DNA from: an uncultured Clostridia bacterium
Lineage (GTDB): Bacteria; Bacillota; Clostridia; TANB77; CAG-508
Direction of reading: 5' to 3'
DNA length: 64,000 nucleotides
NCBI GenBank assembly: GCA_934177795.1
Contig: CAKPPS010000002.1
Span: forward strand, 1-64,000
Shown: piece after piece, positions 36,809 through 45,789 of the stretch
How the letters are laid out: each line of letters opens with the position of its first letter
Position numbering within the stretch: position 1 is the first letter of the stretch
Notes under the pieces: model-generated
The model's input: only the letters and a program-made list of their open reading frames with translations
What the model was told of the DNA's origin: nothing
The model's database searches: none
Translations under genes and position numbers: made by a program

Positions 36809-37498
36809 TTATCTTATTATACAGATTAAACAAAATATTATAATCTTTATTACAACATTCATCATTAACATGTAATTAACACTTTTTATTCCTAATTTAT
36901 TTAGAATATCAAAGTTATCTACTATTTCTGTTATTTCACTTTTATCAGATATTTCTTCTTTTTGCATATATTCCTTGGCTAAAAAACGAGCTTTTATCAT
37001 TGCATCATTTTCTAAATAACTTCTTACAAAATAATATATAAATCCACTGGCTGTTAAAATGGCCAAAAACATCATTTTAAGTGGCAATATTTTTAATACT
37101 GCACATATTGCAATTATTATAAAGTATGCTATATATATATTTGAATAAATAAAGTTAAACATCAATATTTTTCTATCTTGTATAGAATGAAGACATTCAT
37201 GCGCTATTGTTTGAATTCTCGTATATGTATTTTTTATATTTGCTATAATAATCTTGTCTGATATTGCTATATATAATGAATTTGTTGCATTTTCATCTTC
37301 TTCTATTTTTACTTTTTCATTTTTTAACATTCTTAGATATGTTTTGCAAATATCAATATTTTCTGGATATTTTTGTGCTATTTTATCTAATTTGGGATTA
37401 GTACCTATTTCTAATATTTTTTTATTACTAGTTTTAAATAGGTAACCTAAAATTATCAACATTATTATCCAAAATACTATTACTATAATAAATTCCAT
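36809..37498 (-). CDS. Membrane zinc metallopeptidase, YugP-like
   Basis: A 229-residue membrane protein with an HExxH zinc motif (AHECLHSIQD, about residues 99-108) flanked by hydrophobic segments at 2-22, 115-160 and 205-228. A downstream Glu/Asp region (YLENDAMIKARFLAKEYM) resembles the third zinc ligand region of YugP-type neutral zinc peptidases. It is a little divergent because HECLH replaces the usual HEVGH. It is followed by housekeeping genes on the same strand, but its own substrates are unknown. Confidence 0.8.
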   Translation of the reverse strand: MEFIIVIVFWIIMLIILGYLFKTSNKKILEIGTNPKLDKIAQKYPENIDICKTYLRMLKNEKVKIEEDENATNSLYIAISDKIIIANIKNTYTRIQTIAHECLHSIQDRKILMFNFIYSNIYIAYFIIIAICAVLKILPLKMMFLAILTASGFIYYFVRSYLENDAMIKARFLAKEYMQKEEISDKSEITEIVDNFDILNKLGIKSVNYMLMMNVVIKIIIFCLICIIR

Positions 37499-37515
37499 AT
37501 AGCCTCCCCTTTTAA

Positions 37516-37848
37516 CTACATTACATCTCTTACAGCTTCTCCTATTATTTTGTTTACATCTGCTAGCATAATATTAAATTTCATTTCTGCATCAAAATAT
37601 TTTTTTGCATCATCTAATTCTATCAATTCTGCATATAATTTTTTCATCTTATCCATTTTTTCTGTATCTTCTTTTCCTGTCTGCATTTGTGTAATTTGGG
37701 CATCATATCTAGCCATTTCAAATTCACCAATTCTCTTTTTTAAATCTTGATTTAGACTTAAAGTTTCTCTTGCCATTTTATAATTAATATATTCTTCTGA
37801 TTCTTTTATTTCAGCTGCTAATCTATTTGCTGTATCATATACATTCAT
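37516..37848 (-). CDS. YlbF/YmcA-family protein
   Basis: A 110-residue all-helical protein of the YlbF family (VYDTANRLAAEIKESEEY at the N-terminus, then a second helix pair). In Bacillus, YlbF, YmcA and YaaT form a complex that controls RNase Y processing and developmental switches. The length and helix pattern match; which paralogue it is cannot be told. AAGGAGAG precedes the start. It sits between the zinc peptidase and DUF3048 genes with short gaps. Confidence 0.88.
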   Translation of the reverse strand: MNVYDTANRLAAEIKESEEYINYKMARETLSLNQDLKKRIGEFEMARYDAQITQMQTGKEDTEKMDKMKKLYAELIELDDAKKYFDAEMKFNIMLADVNKIIGEAVRDVM

Positions 37849-37863
37849 TACATTCTCTCCTTC

Positions 37864-38949
37864 TTACTTTATAGTATTGGTATTAGATGTTTCTGTACTA
37901 TCTCCTAATATTTTTACACTTGCATTTGTTGGACATATATTAACAAAAGTATTTCCATCATTAACCTGTATTTTATTTCCATTCATATCTTGATATTGAG
38001 TTGTTTCTTCTCTAGTATTTTTTATGCATTTTATTTTTATAGCTTTTCCGTTGGTTATATAATATCCATCAAATGTTCCTGTATTTTTTAAACCTTGTCT
38101 TCCTTTGTTTTCAGAATCTGATAATGTATAGTTATTGCAAAATGTAATAATTATATTTTTAGTTGTAATATTTTCTTTTGATTCCCAATCTGTTTGTTTT
38201 TTTCCTCTTGCATATCTAGTATAAACTTTGCTGTCACTATTATATACATATTTAACTGTTTGTAAATCTGAATGTGGTATTGTTACTTCATACGCTGTTT
38301 GACCTTCTTCTAAGTTGACTTCTTCTGTAACATAATTTAATACACTTTCTTTAGTTGATGTTGTTTTATATCCTTTATTTTTAGCTGATTCTAATAATTT
38401 TTTAGTATTAGTTACTGCATTATGAGGAGCTGCTTTTTCTTTTACTCTCCAAAATGTCGTTCCATCTTCTGAAATTCCGTTTATGTCATTTATATTATAT
38501 TTTTTTATATCACTTTGAGCTTGTGGACTTTGTCCAAAATGTGTATATATAGCATCATTTTCCATTGCATAATCAATAAAATAATGTCTAGCACTTCTTA
38601 CTGGTCCTATTTTATCTACGTCTACACCTTTAAATAATGCCATTAATCTTGTTTCTCCACCCTCAACTATGATTTCATATACCATATAAGCTTTGTTTAA
38701 CCCAGCTTGTGGCCATGCATCTTGATGGTTATCTATCATAACAGCAACAGGTCTACTATTTCCATTGAAAATTTTTATTTCTGATTCTTTCTGTTCTTCT
38801 TGACCTGATTCTTTTATTTCCTCTGCTGATATTGTTTCTTTATTTCGTTCATCTTGCATAATCTTGTATGCTAATACTCCTCCAGCTGCTATAATCAAAA
38901 CCATTAATATTATAATTAAAATTTTAACTCCACCAAATTGTTTTCGCAT
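37864..38949 (-). CDS. DUF3048-family extracytoplasmic protein (YerB-like)
   Basis: A 361-residue protein with an N-terminal membrane anchor (residues 8-28) and two DUF3048 halves. Characteristic motifs are RPVAVMIDNHQDAWPQAGL, EIIVEGGETRLMALF, VGPVRSARHYF-like (here IGPVRSARHYF) and KAAPHNAV. YerB-like proteins lie at the outer face of the membrane; their function is not established. It follows ybeY by 19 bp and precedes the YlbF gene by 15 bp. Confidence 0.9.
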   Translation of the reverse strand: MRKQFGGVKILIIILMVLIIAAGGVLAYKIMQDERNKETISAEEIKESGQEEQKESEIKIFNGNSRPVAVMIDNHQDAWPQAGLNKAYMVYEIIVEGGETRLMALFKGVDVDKIGPVRSARHYFIDYAMENDAIYTHFGQSPQAQSDIKKYNINDINGISEDGTTFWRVKEKAAPHNAVTNTKKLLESAKNKGYKTTSTKESVLNYVTEEVNLEEGQTAYEVTIPHSDLQTVKYVYNSDSKVYTRYARGKKQTDWESKENITTKNIIITFCNNYTLSDSENKGRQGLKNTGTFDGYYITNGKAIKIKCIKNTREETTQYQDMNGNKIQVNDGNTFVNICPTNASVKILGDSTETSNTNTIK

Positions 38950-38968
38950 AATTTTTCTCCCCTATTAA

Positions 38969-39445
38969 TTACCTTACTATTTTCAGTTCTTCTAAAATAT
39001 GTTCTTCCTTCTTTCTCATTTCTTTTTTATCTTCTTCTTGTATATGGTCATATCCCATCAAGTGATAAAATCCGTGGACTAGCATATAACTTAATTCTCT
39101 TTCAAAGCTATGTCCATATTCTTCCGCTTGTTCTTTAACTTTATCTATAGAAATAATTATATCTCCTAATATATCTTCATGTTCAAACAAATTATTTTTT
39201 ATTTTTTCTTCTATTTCTTTTCTCTCAAACATAGGAAATGAAAGTACATCAGTTGCTCTGTCTATATTCCTATATTGTTGATTAATTGTTCTTATATTTT
39301 CTGGAGTTGTAAATGTTACTGTGATAAATAATTCAGAATTGTTTAAACATTCTTCTTCAAAACATTTATCAAAAACCATTTTTACTATATTTTCATACTC
39401 TTCATTTTCTGGTTCATCTTGATATATGATTTCATATTTTTTCAT
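38969..39445 (-). CDS. ybeY: Endoribonuclease YbeY
   Basis: A 158-residue rRNA maturation factor and metal-dependent RNase acting on the 3' end of 16S rRNA. The zinc motif HGFYHLMGYDH is near residue 125 and RATDVLSFPMF near 82. The length is typical. It begins one base after the stop of the 403-residue gene, so the two are translationally coupled. Confidence 0.96.
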   Translation of the reverse strand: MKKYEIIYQDEPENEEYENIVKMVFDKCFEEECLNNSELFITVTFTTPENIRTINQQYRNIDRATDVLSFPMFERKEIEEKIKNNLFEHEDILGDIIISIDKVKEQAEEYGHSFERELSYMLVHGFYHLMGYDHIQEEDKKEMRKKEEHILEELKIVR

Positions 39446-39446
39446 T

Positions 39447-40658
39447 TTAAGCCACTTTCCTTACTTTTTTTATATATTTTCCTTTTGAAATATACGCATC
39501 TTTTAATTCTCTCATAGCTCCACAGTCAATTAGTTTTCTTTTATAATATTTTATAAGTTTTGTATAGTCTATTTTTTCTGTTGCTTCTCTTATTTGTTTC
39601 ATATCATTTTTGATAAATAATATTTCTTTCTTTCTCACATAATCTATAAAATTAGATTCTTTTAGTTTACATACATTATTGTATCGATTCCAAAATGCTT
39701 TAAATTCTTCTCGTTCTTTAGGATTTTCCCAATATACTTTTGTTGATAATAATTTTATATTATAATCTTCAAATAAGTTTATTAACATATTATAGACTTT
39801 TTCTCTTTTGGCTGATATTTTAGTATCTTGAAGTAAGATTCTAGCATCTTTTAATAATTTTTGATAACATTGTATTGCAACTATAAGAGGTAAACTGTGT
39901 GTAAACAATTTTCTACTGATACTTAATAATACTACATTTTTTTCTATATTATCTTTTGTATCTAATTTTCCTACAGTATAAGTTTCGTAATTCTCGTAAT
40001 CTTTTAGTATTTCTTGTATATTTTTGTCACTTGGTTCTATCTTTATTTTTAATGACAATATATTTTGTATATATTCTTCTAATGTATAAAATATTTTTGT
40101 GTATATCCAGTCTTTAGAAGATTCATAAGCATTTGTGGTATCTGCTAATTTAATAGAATAATTTTTTAATATTCCTTTATATAAAGAATCCATTTTTGAA
40201 ATATAAAATTGATTATATCTTGCAATTAGTTTTTCTTTGCCTGATAATTGTATCCCATCATTATCTAATTCCAATAAATATTTTTGTTTTCTATTTTTAT
40301 ATTCTATAAATTCTCTTTCTTTTAAGCTTGTAACTTCATAATATTTTGATAATGCTTCTCTTTCAAAATCAGAAGCTGTATTATTTTTTACTTTTTTATA
40401 TATAGAATCCATAACATATTTATCTAATGATTCTAAATATGCTTCATAAGCTACATTATATTTTTCTTCTGCCTCTTTTTGATTATAATTTTCATTTTGG
40501 TATGCTTCAAAATGTTTCAATAGATTATTTCTTTTTATCGAGATTAACATTCCATTGATTCCTATCTTTGTAGGTATCAACATTTTTGTTAAAGTTTTTG
40601 TGATTTTATTAAAAAATGTTTTATCTGTTCCTGTAATTCTTAAACTTTTTTCTTCCAT
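39447..40658 (-). CDS. Uncharacterised helical protein between yqfD and ybeY
   Basis: A protein of about 403 residues without signal peptide or membrane segments, made of long charged helices rich in Tyr and Lys. I recognise no domain. I choose the ATG at 40658 because GAAGGG lies about 9 nt upstream; this leaves 13 bp after yqfD rather than an overlap. It occupies the place where phoH normally stands in the yqfC-yqfD-phoH-ybeY order of Clostridia and Bacilli. It shows no PhoH ATPase motifs. Confidence 0.72.
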   Translation of the reverse strand: MEEKSLRITGTDKTFFNKITKTLTKMLIPTKIGINGMLISIKRNNLLKHFEAYQNENYNQKEAEEKYNVAYEAYLESLDKYVMDSIYKKVKNNTASDFEREALSKYYEVTSLKEREFIEYKNRKQKYLLELDNDGIQLSGKEKLIARYNQFYISKMDSLYKGILKNYSIKLADTTNAYESSKDWIYTKIFYTLEEYIQNILSLKIKIEPSDKNIQEILKDYENYETYTVGKLDTKDNIEKNVVLLSISRKLFTHSLPLIVAIQCYQKLLKDARILLQDTKISAKREKVYNMLINLFEDYNIKLLSTKVYWENPKEREEFKAFWNRYNNVCKLKESNFIDYVRKKEILFIKNDMKQIREATEKIDYTKLIKYYKRKLIDCGAMRELKDAYISKGKYIKKVRKVA

Positions 40659-40671
40659 CTTTATCATCCCT

Positions 40672-41856
40672 TCAAAATACAATTTTTTCATTTGTCCCGA
40701 TATTTTCTAGTACTTCATAAGTGACTGTAATTTCTATACTATCATTGTTTTCTTTAACATTTATATTTTTATTTACGATTTTCTCTATGTCTTTTATTTC
40801 TTCCATTAATTCTTGTTCTAATTCTTGTGTCCCTAGTTCTTTAGCTTCTTCTATTGAGTATGTTTTATCTACTAATTTCTGTTCTTTATTAATTGTTTTT
40901 ATTACAGAAATTGGTAAATAGAAGTTAGAAAATATTCGCACCTTGTTTTCCGTTTCTATTGTATCATAAATTTCAAAATTTGAAAGCTTTTTAGGAAAAT
41001 TTATTTTAAATTTATTTATTTTCATAGCATAAACTGTGTCTATTCTTCCTGTTTCCTCTTTTTCCGTAGTTTTATATTCTATTTTTTTACTTTTTGTATA
41101 CCACACTCTTGCTTCTACATTTCCTTTTGCATGTACATATCTGATTCCTGTATATTTTCCTTCCATCCAACCATTAATTAATATATCTCCTTTTTTTATT
41201 GTATCTCCAACTTTTACATTAGCGGTCCCATTTTGAGCATTTATTTTAGTTATCACTCCATCTTTATCAGAAACTATATTACAATATTCATCTTCTGCTA
41301 TTATATCTGGTTTTTCTGATGCTTTCACTATTTTAACTATAGCATTTGTTCCTTTTAATTCTATTCCCATCCACGCAATATCTTTTCTATTTAGTCTTAT
41401 TTTATTTATAATCTCTTTTGTATCTATTTTGCTTTTAAATTTCCCTATATTTAATCCAGCATTTTTTACGTCTTCCATGACATTTTCTAAATTTTCTCCA
41501 TTTTCTTCTATTATGTCTATATTCCATATAAAATTAGAACTAAGAATTATTGCAAAGATAATTAAGCATAAAAATAGTAAAAAAACCTTTCTTTTTTTGT
41601 ATTTTTCTATCAAAAATGGCAATCCTTTTTTAGCTTTAATTTTTATTTTACATTGCGTCTTTTTTGCAATTTTACAAAATTCTTTAAAATCCTTTATTTC
41701 TATATTTAATTCCATGTTTATTTCATTGCATTTTTTTATATTCCACATCATATATTTCTTACTTCTGCTTATGTTTATGAATCTCTCAATATAATATCCT
41801 TCTATTGTTATTCTCAGATACCCAGCAATATAGTTTATAATCTTTTTTATTATCAT
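40672..41856 (-). CDS. yqfD: Sporulation protein YqfD
   Basis: A 394-residue membrane protein of the YqfD family, required for efficient sporulation. It has a cytoplasmic N-terminal domain, a single membrane segment (about residues 92-112) and a large outer domain with GDTIKKGDILINGWMEGKY and VHAKGNVEARVWYTK. It lies 15 bp downstream of yqfC, the usual pair. It is the only complete gene in the window that I found ending in TGA. Confidence 0.93.
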   Translation of the reverse strand: MIIKKIINYIAGYLRITIEGYYIERFINISRSKKYMMWNIKKCNEINMELNIEIKDFKEFCKIAKKTQCKIKIKAKKGLPFLIEKYKKRKVFLLFLCLIIFAIILSSNFIWNIDIIEENGENLENVMEDVKNAGLNIGKFKSKIDTKEIINKIRLNRKDIAWMGIELKGTNAIVKIVKASEKPDIIAEDEYCNIVSDKDGVITKINAQNGTANVKVGDTIKKGDILINGWMEGKYTGIRYVHAKGNVEARVWYTKSKKIEYKTTEKEETGRIDTVYAMKINKFKINFPKKLSNFEIYDTIETENKVRIFSNFYLPISVIKTINKEQKLVDKTYSIEEAKELGTQELEQELMEEIKDIEKIVNKNINVKENNDSIEITVTYEVLENIGTNEKIVF

Positions 41857-41871
41857 TTGCCTTCTCCTTCA

Positions 41872-42150
41872 TTAATCTGTAATTTTCTCAAAATCAATAC
41901 CTTCAATCTTTCCCGTCACTTTTATATCATCATTAGTCATCGTTTCTAAATTCAAATTATATCCGCTAACACTTACCACTCCAATATATGTACTAATTTT
42001 TACGAAAAATTCTTCATACTCTAAGATTCCTTTATAATTTTCTATTATCATTTGGTCAAATCCCAGTATTGAGATTTTAGGTATATTGGAATAGATTTCT
42101 TCTGGAATTTCCAGCATTTTATTAATTTTATTTACTCTCCTTTTTTTCAT
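41872..42150 (-). CDS. yqfC: Sporulation protein YqfC
   Basis: A 92-residue protein of the YqfC family with the typical strand pattern (LEIPEEIYSNIPKISILGFD and IENYKGILEYEEFFVKIST). YqfC and YqfD act together in the mother cell during sporulation. Short gap to yqfD; the pairing is decisive for this small protein. Confidence 0.92.
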   Translation of the reverse strand: MKKRRVNKINKMLEIPEEIYSNIPKISILGFDQMIIENYKGILEYEEFFVKISTYIGVVSVSGYNLNLETMTNDDIKVTGKIEGIDFEKITD

Positions 42151-42210
42151 TACTACTCCTATCTCTATAAATAAAGATTATCTCTCAATATCTCCATTTA
42201 TCTTAATAAT

Positions 42211-43023
42211 CTACTGTTCAAATTCATCAAGACTCTTAAATTCATATCCCATCTCTTTTGCTTCTTTTATAACACTATCTAAGATATTTGTATTTGTTTT
42301 AGAATTCCCATGTAATAACATTATTTCCCCATTGTGTAAGTTATTTATCACTTTTTCTTTAGACTTTCCTTCATCCGGTTGTTTATTTTCATTCCAGTCT
42401 TCATAAGCAAAAGACCACATCACATTTTTATATCCTAATGAATTTGTTATCTTTAAAGTTTTTTCACTAAACTCTCCCATTGGTGGTCTTATGTATTTCA
42501 TTTCATATTGAAATTTACTATAAATACTTTGGTGTAAGTCCATAACTTCTTTTTTTATTTGCTCTTCTGTTAAACTTGGCATACTTTTATGATTAACTGT
42601 ATGGTTTCCTACTATATGTCCTTCATCTATCATCTGTTTTACTAAGTCTTCTTGTGTATTTAGATAATGTGCAGTTATAAAAAATGCTGCTTTTACTTCA
42701 TTATCTTTTAAAGTTTTTAACAATTGTTGTGTATATCCTGCCTCATATCCTTCATCAAATGTTAAATATATATTTTTGTTATCACTATTTCCTAGGCAAA
42801 TCCCATTATTTTCTTCTAATACAGTTTTGTTTTTTTCACCTACATCTGGTTGCTCATGATTATCATTCCTTTTTATTCCCCAACATATTTTTGAATTTGA
42901 TATGGTCTCGTTTTGGCTTGTATTTAAACTTTTCTTATCTAAGTTTCTTTGACAAACTATAGTAAGTAGTATTATTGCTACAATTAGACATAAACTTGCA
43001 TATATTTTAATTTTTGATTTCAT
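42211..43023 (-). CDS. pdaA: PdaA-type polysaccharide deacetylase (delta-lactam synthesis)
   Basis: A 270-residue extracytoplasmic enzyme that deacetylates muramic acid to form the spore-cortex delta-lactam. The start at 43023 has GGAGG 5 nt upstream. It has a signal or anchor segment (residues 4-24) and the NodB domain with TFDEGYEAGYT (the PdaA variant of TFDDG), GNHTVNH for zinc, RPPMGEFSE and MLLHG. Cortex-specific function is inferred from the TFDEGYE motif and the neighbouring sporulation genes. Confidence 0.9.
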   Translation of the reverse strand: MKSKIKIYASLCLIVAIILLTIVCQRNLDKKSLNTSQNETISNSKICWGIKRNDNHEQPDVGEKNKTVLEENNGICLGNSDNKNIYLTFDEGYEAGYTQQLLKTLKDNEVKAAFFITAHYLNTQEDLVKQMIDEGHIVGNHTVNHKSMPSLTEEQIKKEVMDLHQSIYSKFQYEMKYIRPPMGEFSEKTLKITNSLGYKNVMWSFAYEDWNENKQPDEGKSKEKVINNLHNGEIMLLHGNSKTNTNILDSVIKEAKEMGYEFKSLDEFEQ

Positions 43024-43157
43024 ATTTACCTCCAATTTCTTATTTAATTAATTTTATGAACTAGAAGTAAAAAAATAACTGTATTTTGATAATAAAATAT
43101 AAGCATATTAATATCACTTAAAAATGTTAACAAACTTCTAAATTATTTTTATATTTA

Positions 43158-43173
43158 GAGTTGAATTCAACTC
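43158..43173. promoter_or_regulatory. Perfect 16-bp palindrome, operator candidate
   Basis: GAGTTGAATTCAACTC reads the same on both strands and lies in the divergent pdaA/agrA region. A dimeric regulator could bind here; the regulator is unknown. Confidence 0.45.
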
Positions 43174-43286
43174 ATTATATATATGTCATTTTAGTATTAT
43201 TGTTATTTTGTAAGCTTGTTATTTTTACTTTTGTAATTAGGTAATATTGACCTTTTTACCTGGTATGCAAAATTACAACTTAAGTA

Positions 43287-43315
43287 TTGACAATCAGGTT
43301 ATTTTATCATATATT
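43287..43315 (+). promoter_or_regulatory. Sigma-A-type promoter for agrA-agrC
   Basis: A perfect TTGACA (43287-43292) and TATATT (43310-43315) with a 17-bp spacer. The strength suggests constitutive expression of the sensor and regulator genes. Confidence 0.75.
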
Positions 43316-43402
43316 GTTGTTACTATTGGAAAAATAAGGTAATTATTTTTATATTGTCGAAGAAAGTAATTATCTACAAATTATAAAGAAAGGATATTTT
43401 AT

Positions 43403-44119
43403 ATGTTAAATTTTGTTATTTGTGATGATAATTTAAATATTTTGAATAAACTTGAAAAAATACTAGATGATATTTTTATGAAAAATAACTTTGAAGCTAA
43501 TGTCTCTTTTAAATTTGATAATTTTGAAGATTTATTAGATTGTTTTGATTGTGGAAATCAAATTGATGTTTTACTATTAGATATTAATTTACGTTCTTCT
43601 AAAAATGGTTTAGATTTAGCTGAAGAAATTAGAAAAAAGAACAAAAATGTCTATTTAATCTTTACAACTGGTCATTTAGAATATGCGATGATGGCTTATA
43701 AGTATAAAACTTTTGATTATCTTGCTAAACCTATTACTTACGAAAGATTAGAAGATACCATAAAACGTCTTTTTGATGATATTTATAGTACTCCTAAGAA
43801 ATATATCAAAATAGATAATAAAAATACTCTAGTAGAACAATCACAAGTGCAATATATAAAAAGAAATAATATGAAATTGGTTTATCATACTTCTTCACGT
43901 GATTATGAGGTATATAGTTCTTTTAATAAGATTCAAGACTCACTACCTACTAATTTTATTAGATGTCACAAGTCTTATATTGTTAATTTGGATAATATTA
44001 AAGACGTTGATCCAGTTACTTTGACTGTTTTACTTACAGATAATAGTTCTTGTAGTATTGGACCTAAATATAAAAATGAATTTTTGGAGGTTATAAAAAA
44101 TTATGGAATTGTTAAATAA
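43403..44119 (+). CDS. agrA: LytTR-family response regulator, AgrA-like
   Basis: A 238-residue two-component regulator. The receiver domain (1-125) has the acidic pair CDDN at residues 7-10, the phosphate acceptor Asp in VLLLDINL near 59, a TTGH motif and Lys in FDYLAKPI. The LytTR DNA-binding domain (about 135-238) includes FIRCHKSYIVNLDNI. Together with AgrC it forms the quorum-sensing circuit. AGAAAGGATA precedes the start. Its last 17 bases overlap agrC, so translation is coupled. Confidence 0.92.
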   Translation: MLNFVICDDNLNILNKLEKILDDIFMKNNFEANVSFKFDNFEDLLDCFDCGNQIDVLLLDINLRSSKNGLDLAEEIRKKNKNVYLIFTTGHLEYAMMAYKYKTFDYLAKPITYERLEDTIKRLFDDIYSTPKKYIKIDNKNTLVEQSQVQYIKRNNMKLVYHTSSRDYEVYSSFNKIQDSLPTNFIRCHKSYIVNLDNIKDVDPVTLTVLLTDNSSCSIGPKYKNEFLEVIKNYGIVK

Positions 44120-45458
44120 TATATGGTCAGCGCTCACTACGCCAAATGAAACTTTGACTTCTTTGCTTATAATACCGCTATTTTTTGTAGAAAATTTTCT
44201 TATACTCTATTTGATAATAACGATTTTTAAAATAAATTTAACTCTTAAGAAAAAAGTTTTGTATATACTTATATCTTCTACAATAAGTATCATTACTAAT
44301 TTCTTAATCCCTTCACCACTTAATATGATTTTTAATTATATTGCATTGTTTACTTTAATGTATTTAACATTTTCTATGAACTTAATTAAAACACTAATTG
44401 CTTTAATTATACCTACTGTAGTTTTTGCTTTGTTAAGTACTCTAATCTCTCACCCATATATGCATATATTTCAAATAGATTCTGAAGCACTTCTTAGTAT
44501 CCCTGTTTATAGATTACTTCATCTAATGATAGTATATGTATGTACATTTACTATTATTTTAATATGCAAAAAAGGTAAGTTATCTAACCTGCCTTTGAAT
44601 CAGTTAGATAACTTACCTAAAAGTACATTTCGTATGATAATCTTAAACATTGTTCTAGGGTTCTTCACTATTATTGTCCAGCTAATTGTAAATTCATATT
44701 ATACAGACTTTCTTCCTTTGCCTATAACTTTTCTCGTTTTCATCACCTTATTATCATATTTTGCCTTGAGCTTTCATAGTCTGTCTCGTATTGTAAAATT
44801 AGCTATTACAAATCAAAAATTACAAAATGCAGAAGAATACAATAAAACATTAACAATATTACATGATAGCGTAAGAGGTTTTAAACATGATTTTGATAAT
44901 ATTGTTACAACAATTGGTGGATATATAAGAACAAATGATATGGAAGGTTTACAAAAATATTATCATCAGTTAGAAGATGATTGTCAAAAAGTAAATAACT
45001 TGTATGTTCTTAATCCTAAACTAATTAATAATCCTGGTGTTTATAGTTTGTTAACTACAAAATATCATAAAGCTGAGGAAAATGGAATAAAAATAAATAT
45101 GTCCCTTTTACTCGATTTAAATGATTTGAATATGAAAATATATGAGTTTACTCGTATATTAGGTATTTTACTAGATAATGCTATTGATGCAAGTAATGAA
45201 TGTAACGAAAAAACTATAAATATTATCTTTAGAGATGATCCTAATAAACATAGACAACTTGTAATTATAGAAAATACATATAAAGATAAAAATGTTAATA
45301 CTGAACGTATATTCCAAAAAGGAATCTCTGGCAAAGAAAATCATACTGGATTAGGTTTATGGGAAGTTAGGCAGATTTTAAATAAAAATAAGAATTTATC
45401 TTTATACACATCAAAAAATGATAAATACTTTTCACAACAATTAGAAATTTATTATTAA
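44103..45458 (+). CDS. agrC: Sensor histidine kinase, AgrC-like (GHKL type)
   Basis: A 451-residue quorum-sensing kinase. Six to seven membrane helices fill residues 15-235. The cytoplasmic part has the phosphoacceptor His in GFKHDFDNI near 265, the N-box ILLDNAIDASNEC near 365 and the G-box KENHTGLGLWEVRQIL near 410. The GHKL/HPK10 pattern and the pairing with a LytTR regulator mark it as the receptor for the peptide made by agrBD, which is encoded convergently. Confidence 0.92.
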   Translation: MELLNNIWSALTTPNETLTSLLIIPLFFVENFLILYLIITIFKINLTLKKKVLYILISSTISIITNFLIPSPLNMIFNYIALFTLMYLTFSMNLIKTLIALIIPTVVFALLSTLISHPYMHIFQIDSEALLSIPVYRLLHLMIVYVCTFTIILICKKGKLSNLPLNQLDNLPKSTFRMIILNIVLGFFTIIVQLIVNSYYTDFLPLPITFLVFITLLSYFALSFHSLSRIVKLAITNQKLQNAEEYNKTLTILHDSVRGFKHDFDNIVTTIGGYIRTNDMEGLQKYYHQLEDDCQKVNNLYVLNPKLINNPGVYSLLTTKYHKAEENGIKINMSLLLDLNDLNMKIYEFTRILGILLDNAIDASNECNEKTINIIFRDDPNKHRQLVIIENTYKDKNVNTERIFQKGISGKENHTGLGLWEVRQILNKNKNLSLYTSKNDKYFSQQLEIYY

Positions 45459-45499
45459 TCAAAAAAGTACTTCATAATATTTTGAAGTACTTTTTGATT
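45457..45499. terminator. Terminator between agrC and agrD
   Basis: AATCAAAAAAGTACTTCA (45457-45474) pairs with TGAAGTACTTTTTGATT (45483-45499). The stem has A- and T-runs on both sides and so can serve both strands. Confidence 0.85.
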
Positions 45500-45506
45500 A
45501 GCATAA

Positions 45507-45612
45507 ACTGTAAGAGAGCTTCTTTTTAGAAACTCTCTTGGATTGCTCTATAACTTTTTAAAGTTATATTTACTGGCAAAAATAATTAAATTGTCGTTCT
45601 ATTTTTGCCAAT
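45507..45612 (-). terminator. Two hairpins in the 3' region of agrBD
   Basis: One inverted repeat is TGGCAAAAATA (45574-45584) with TATTTTTGCCA (45600-45610). A second is GAGAGTTTC/GAAGCTCTC at about 45511-45536. They lie after the agrD stop and may end or stabilise the agrBD message. Confidence 0.45.
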
Positions 45613-45617
45613 TTTTA

Positions 45618-45737
45618 TTAGTCTTTTTTCACCATATTCATTGGCATTTTAGGTTGATGAAATGTAAACAATACTAAACAAGCCGTATTAGTTACCTTTG
45701 CGTATTTTTCTGCTATTTTTGATAAAAATTTTAACAT
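45618..45737 (-). CDS. agrD: AgrD autoinducer pre-peptide
   Basis: A 39-codon gene not expected from ordinary length cut-offs. It encodes an amphipathic leader (MLKFLSKIAEKYAKV), a Cys-containing core (NTACLVLFTF) and the C-terminal HQPKMP segment followed by a charged tail, the three-part layout of AgrD. In Clostridium perfringens AgrD the corresponding part is CLWFT followed by HQPEEP. AGGGGGA lies 6 nt upstream of the ATG. It follows agrB on the same strand with a 52-bp gap. The mature ring would start at Cys20; its exact C-terminus is not determined. Confidence 0.88.
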   Translation of the reverse strand: MLKFLSKIAEKYAKVTNTACLVLFTFHQPKMPMNMVKKD

Positions 45738-45789
45738 AAGAAATCCCCCTTTTATTTTTTATCTTTAAAAACACACCGGTATATGTTTT

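Larger units (their letters stand above)
43024..43402. other. Divergent 380-bp intergenic region between pdaA and agrA
   Basis: The region contains no gene. It has a perfect palindrome (43158-43173), a consensus promoter for agrA (43287-43315) and a short dyad GGTAA...TTACC near 43240-43260. The transcript start would lie about 80 bp before agrA. Confidence 0.6.
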
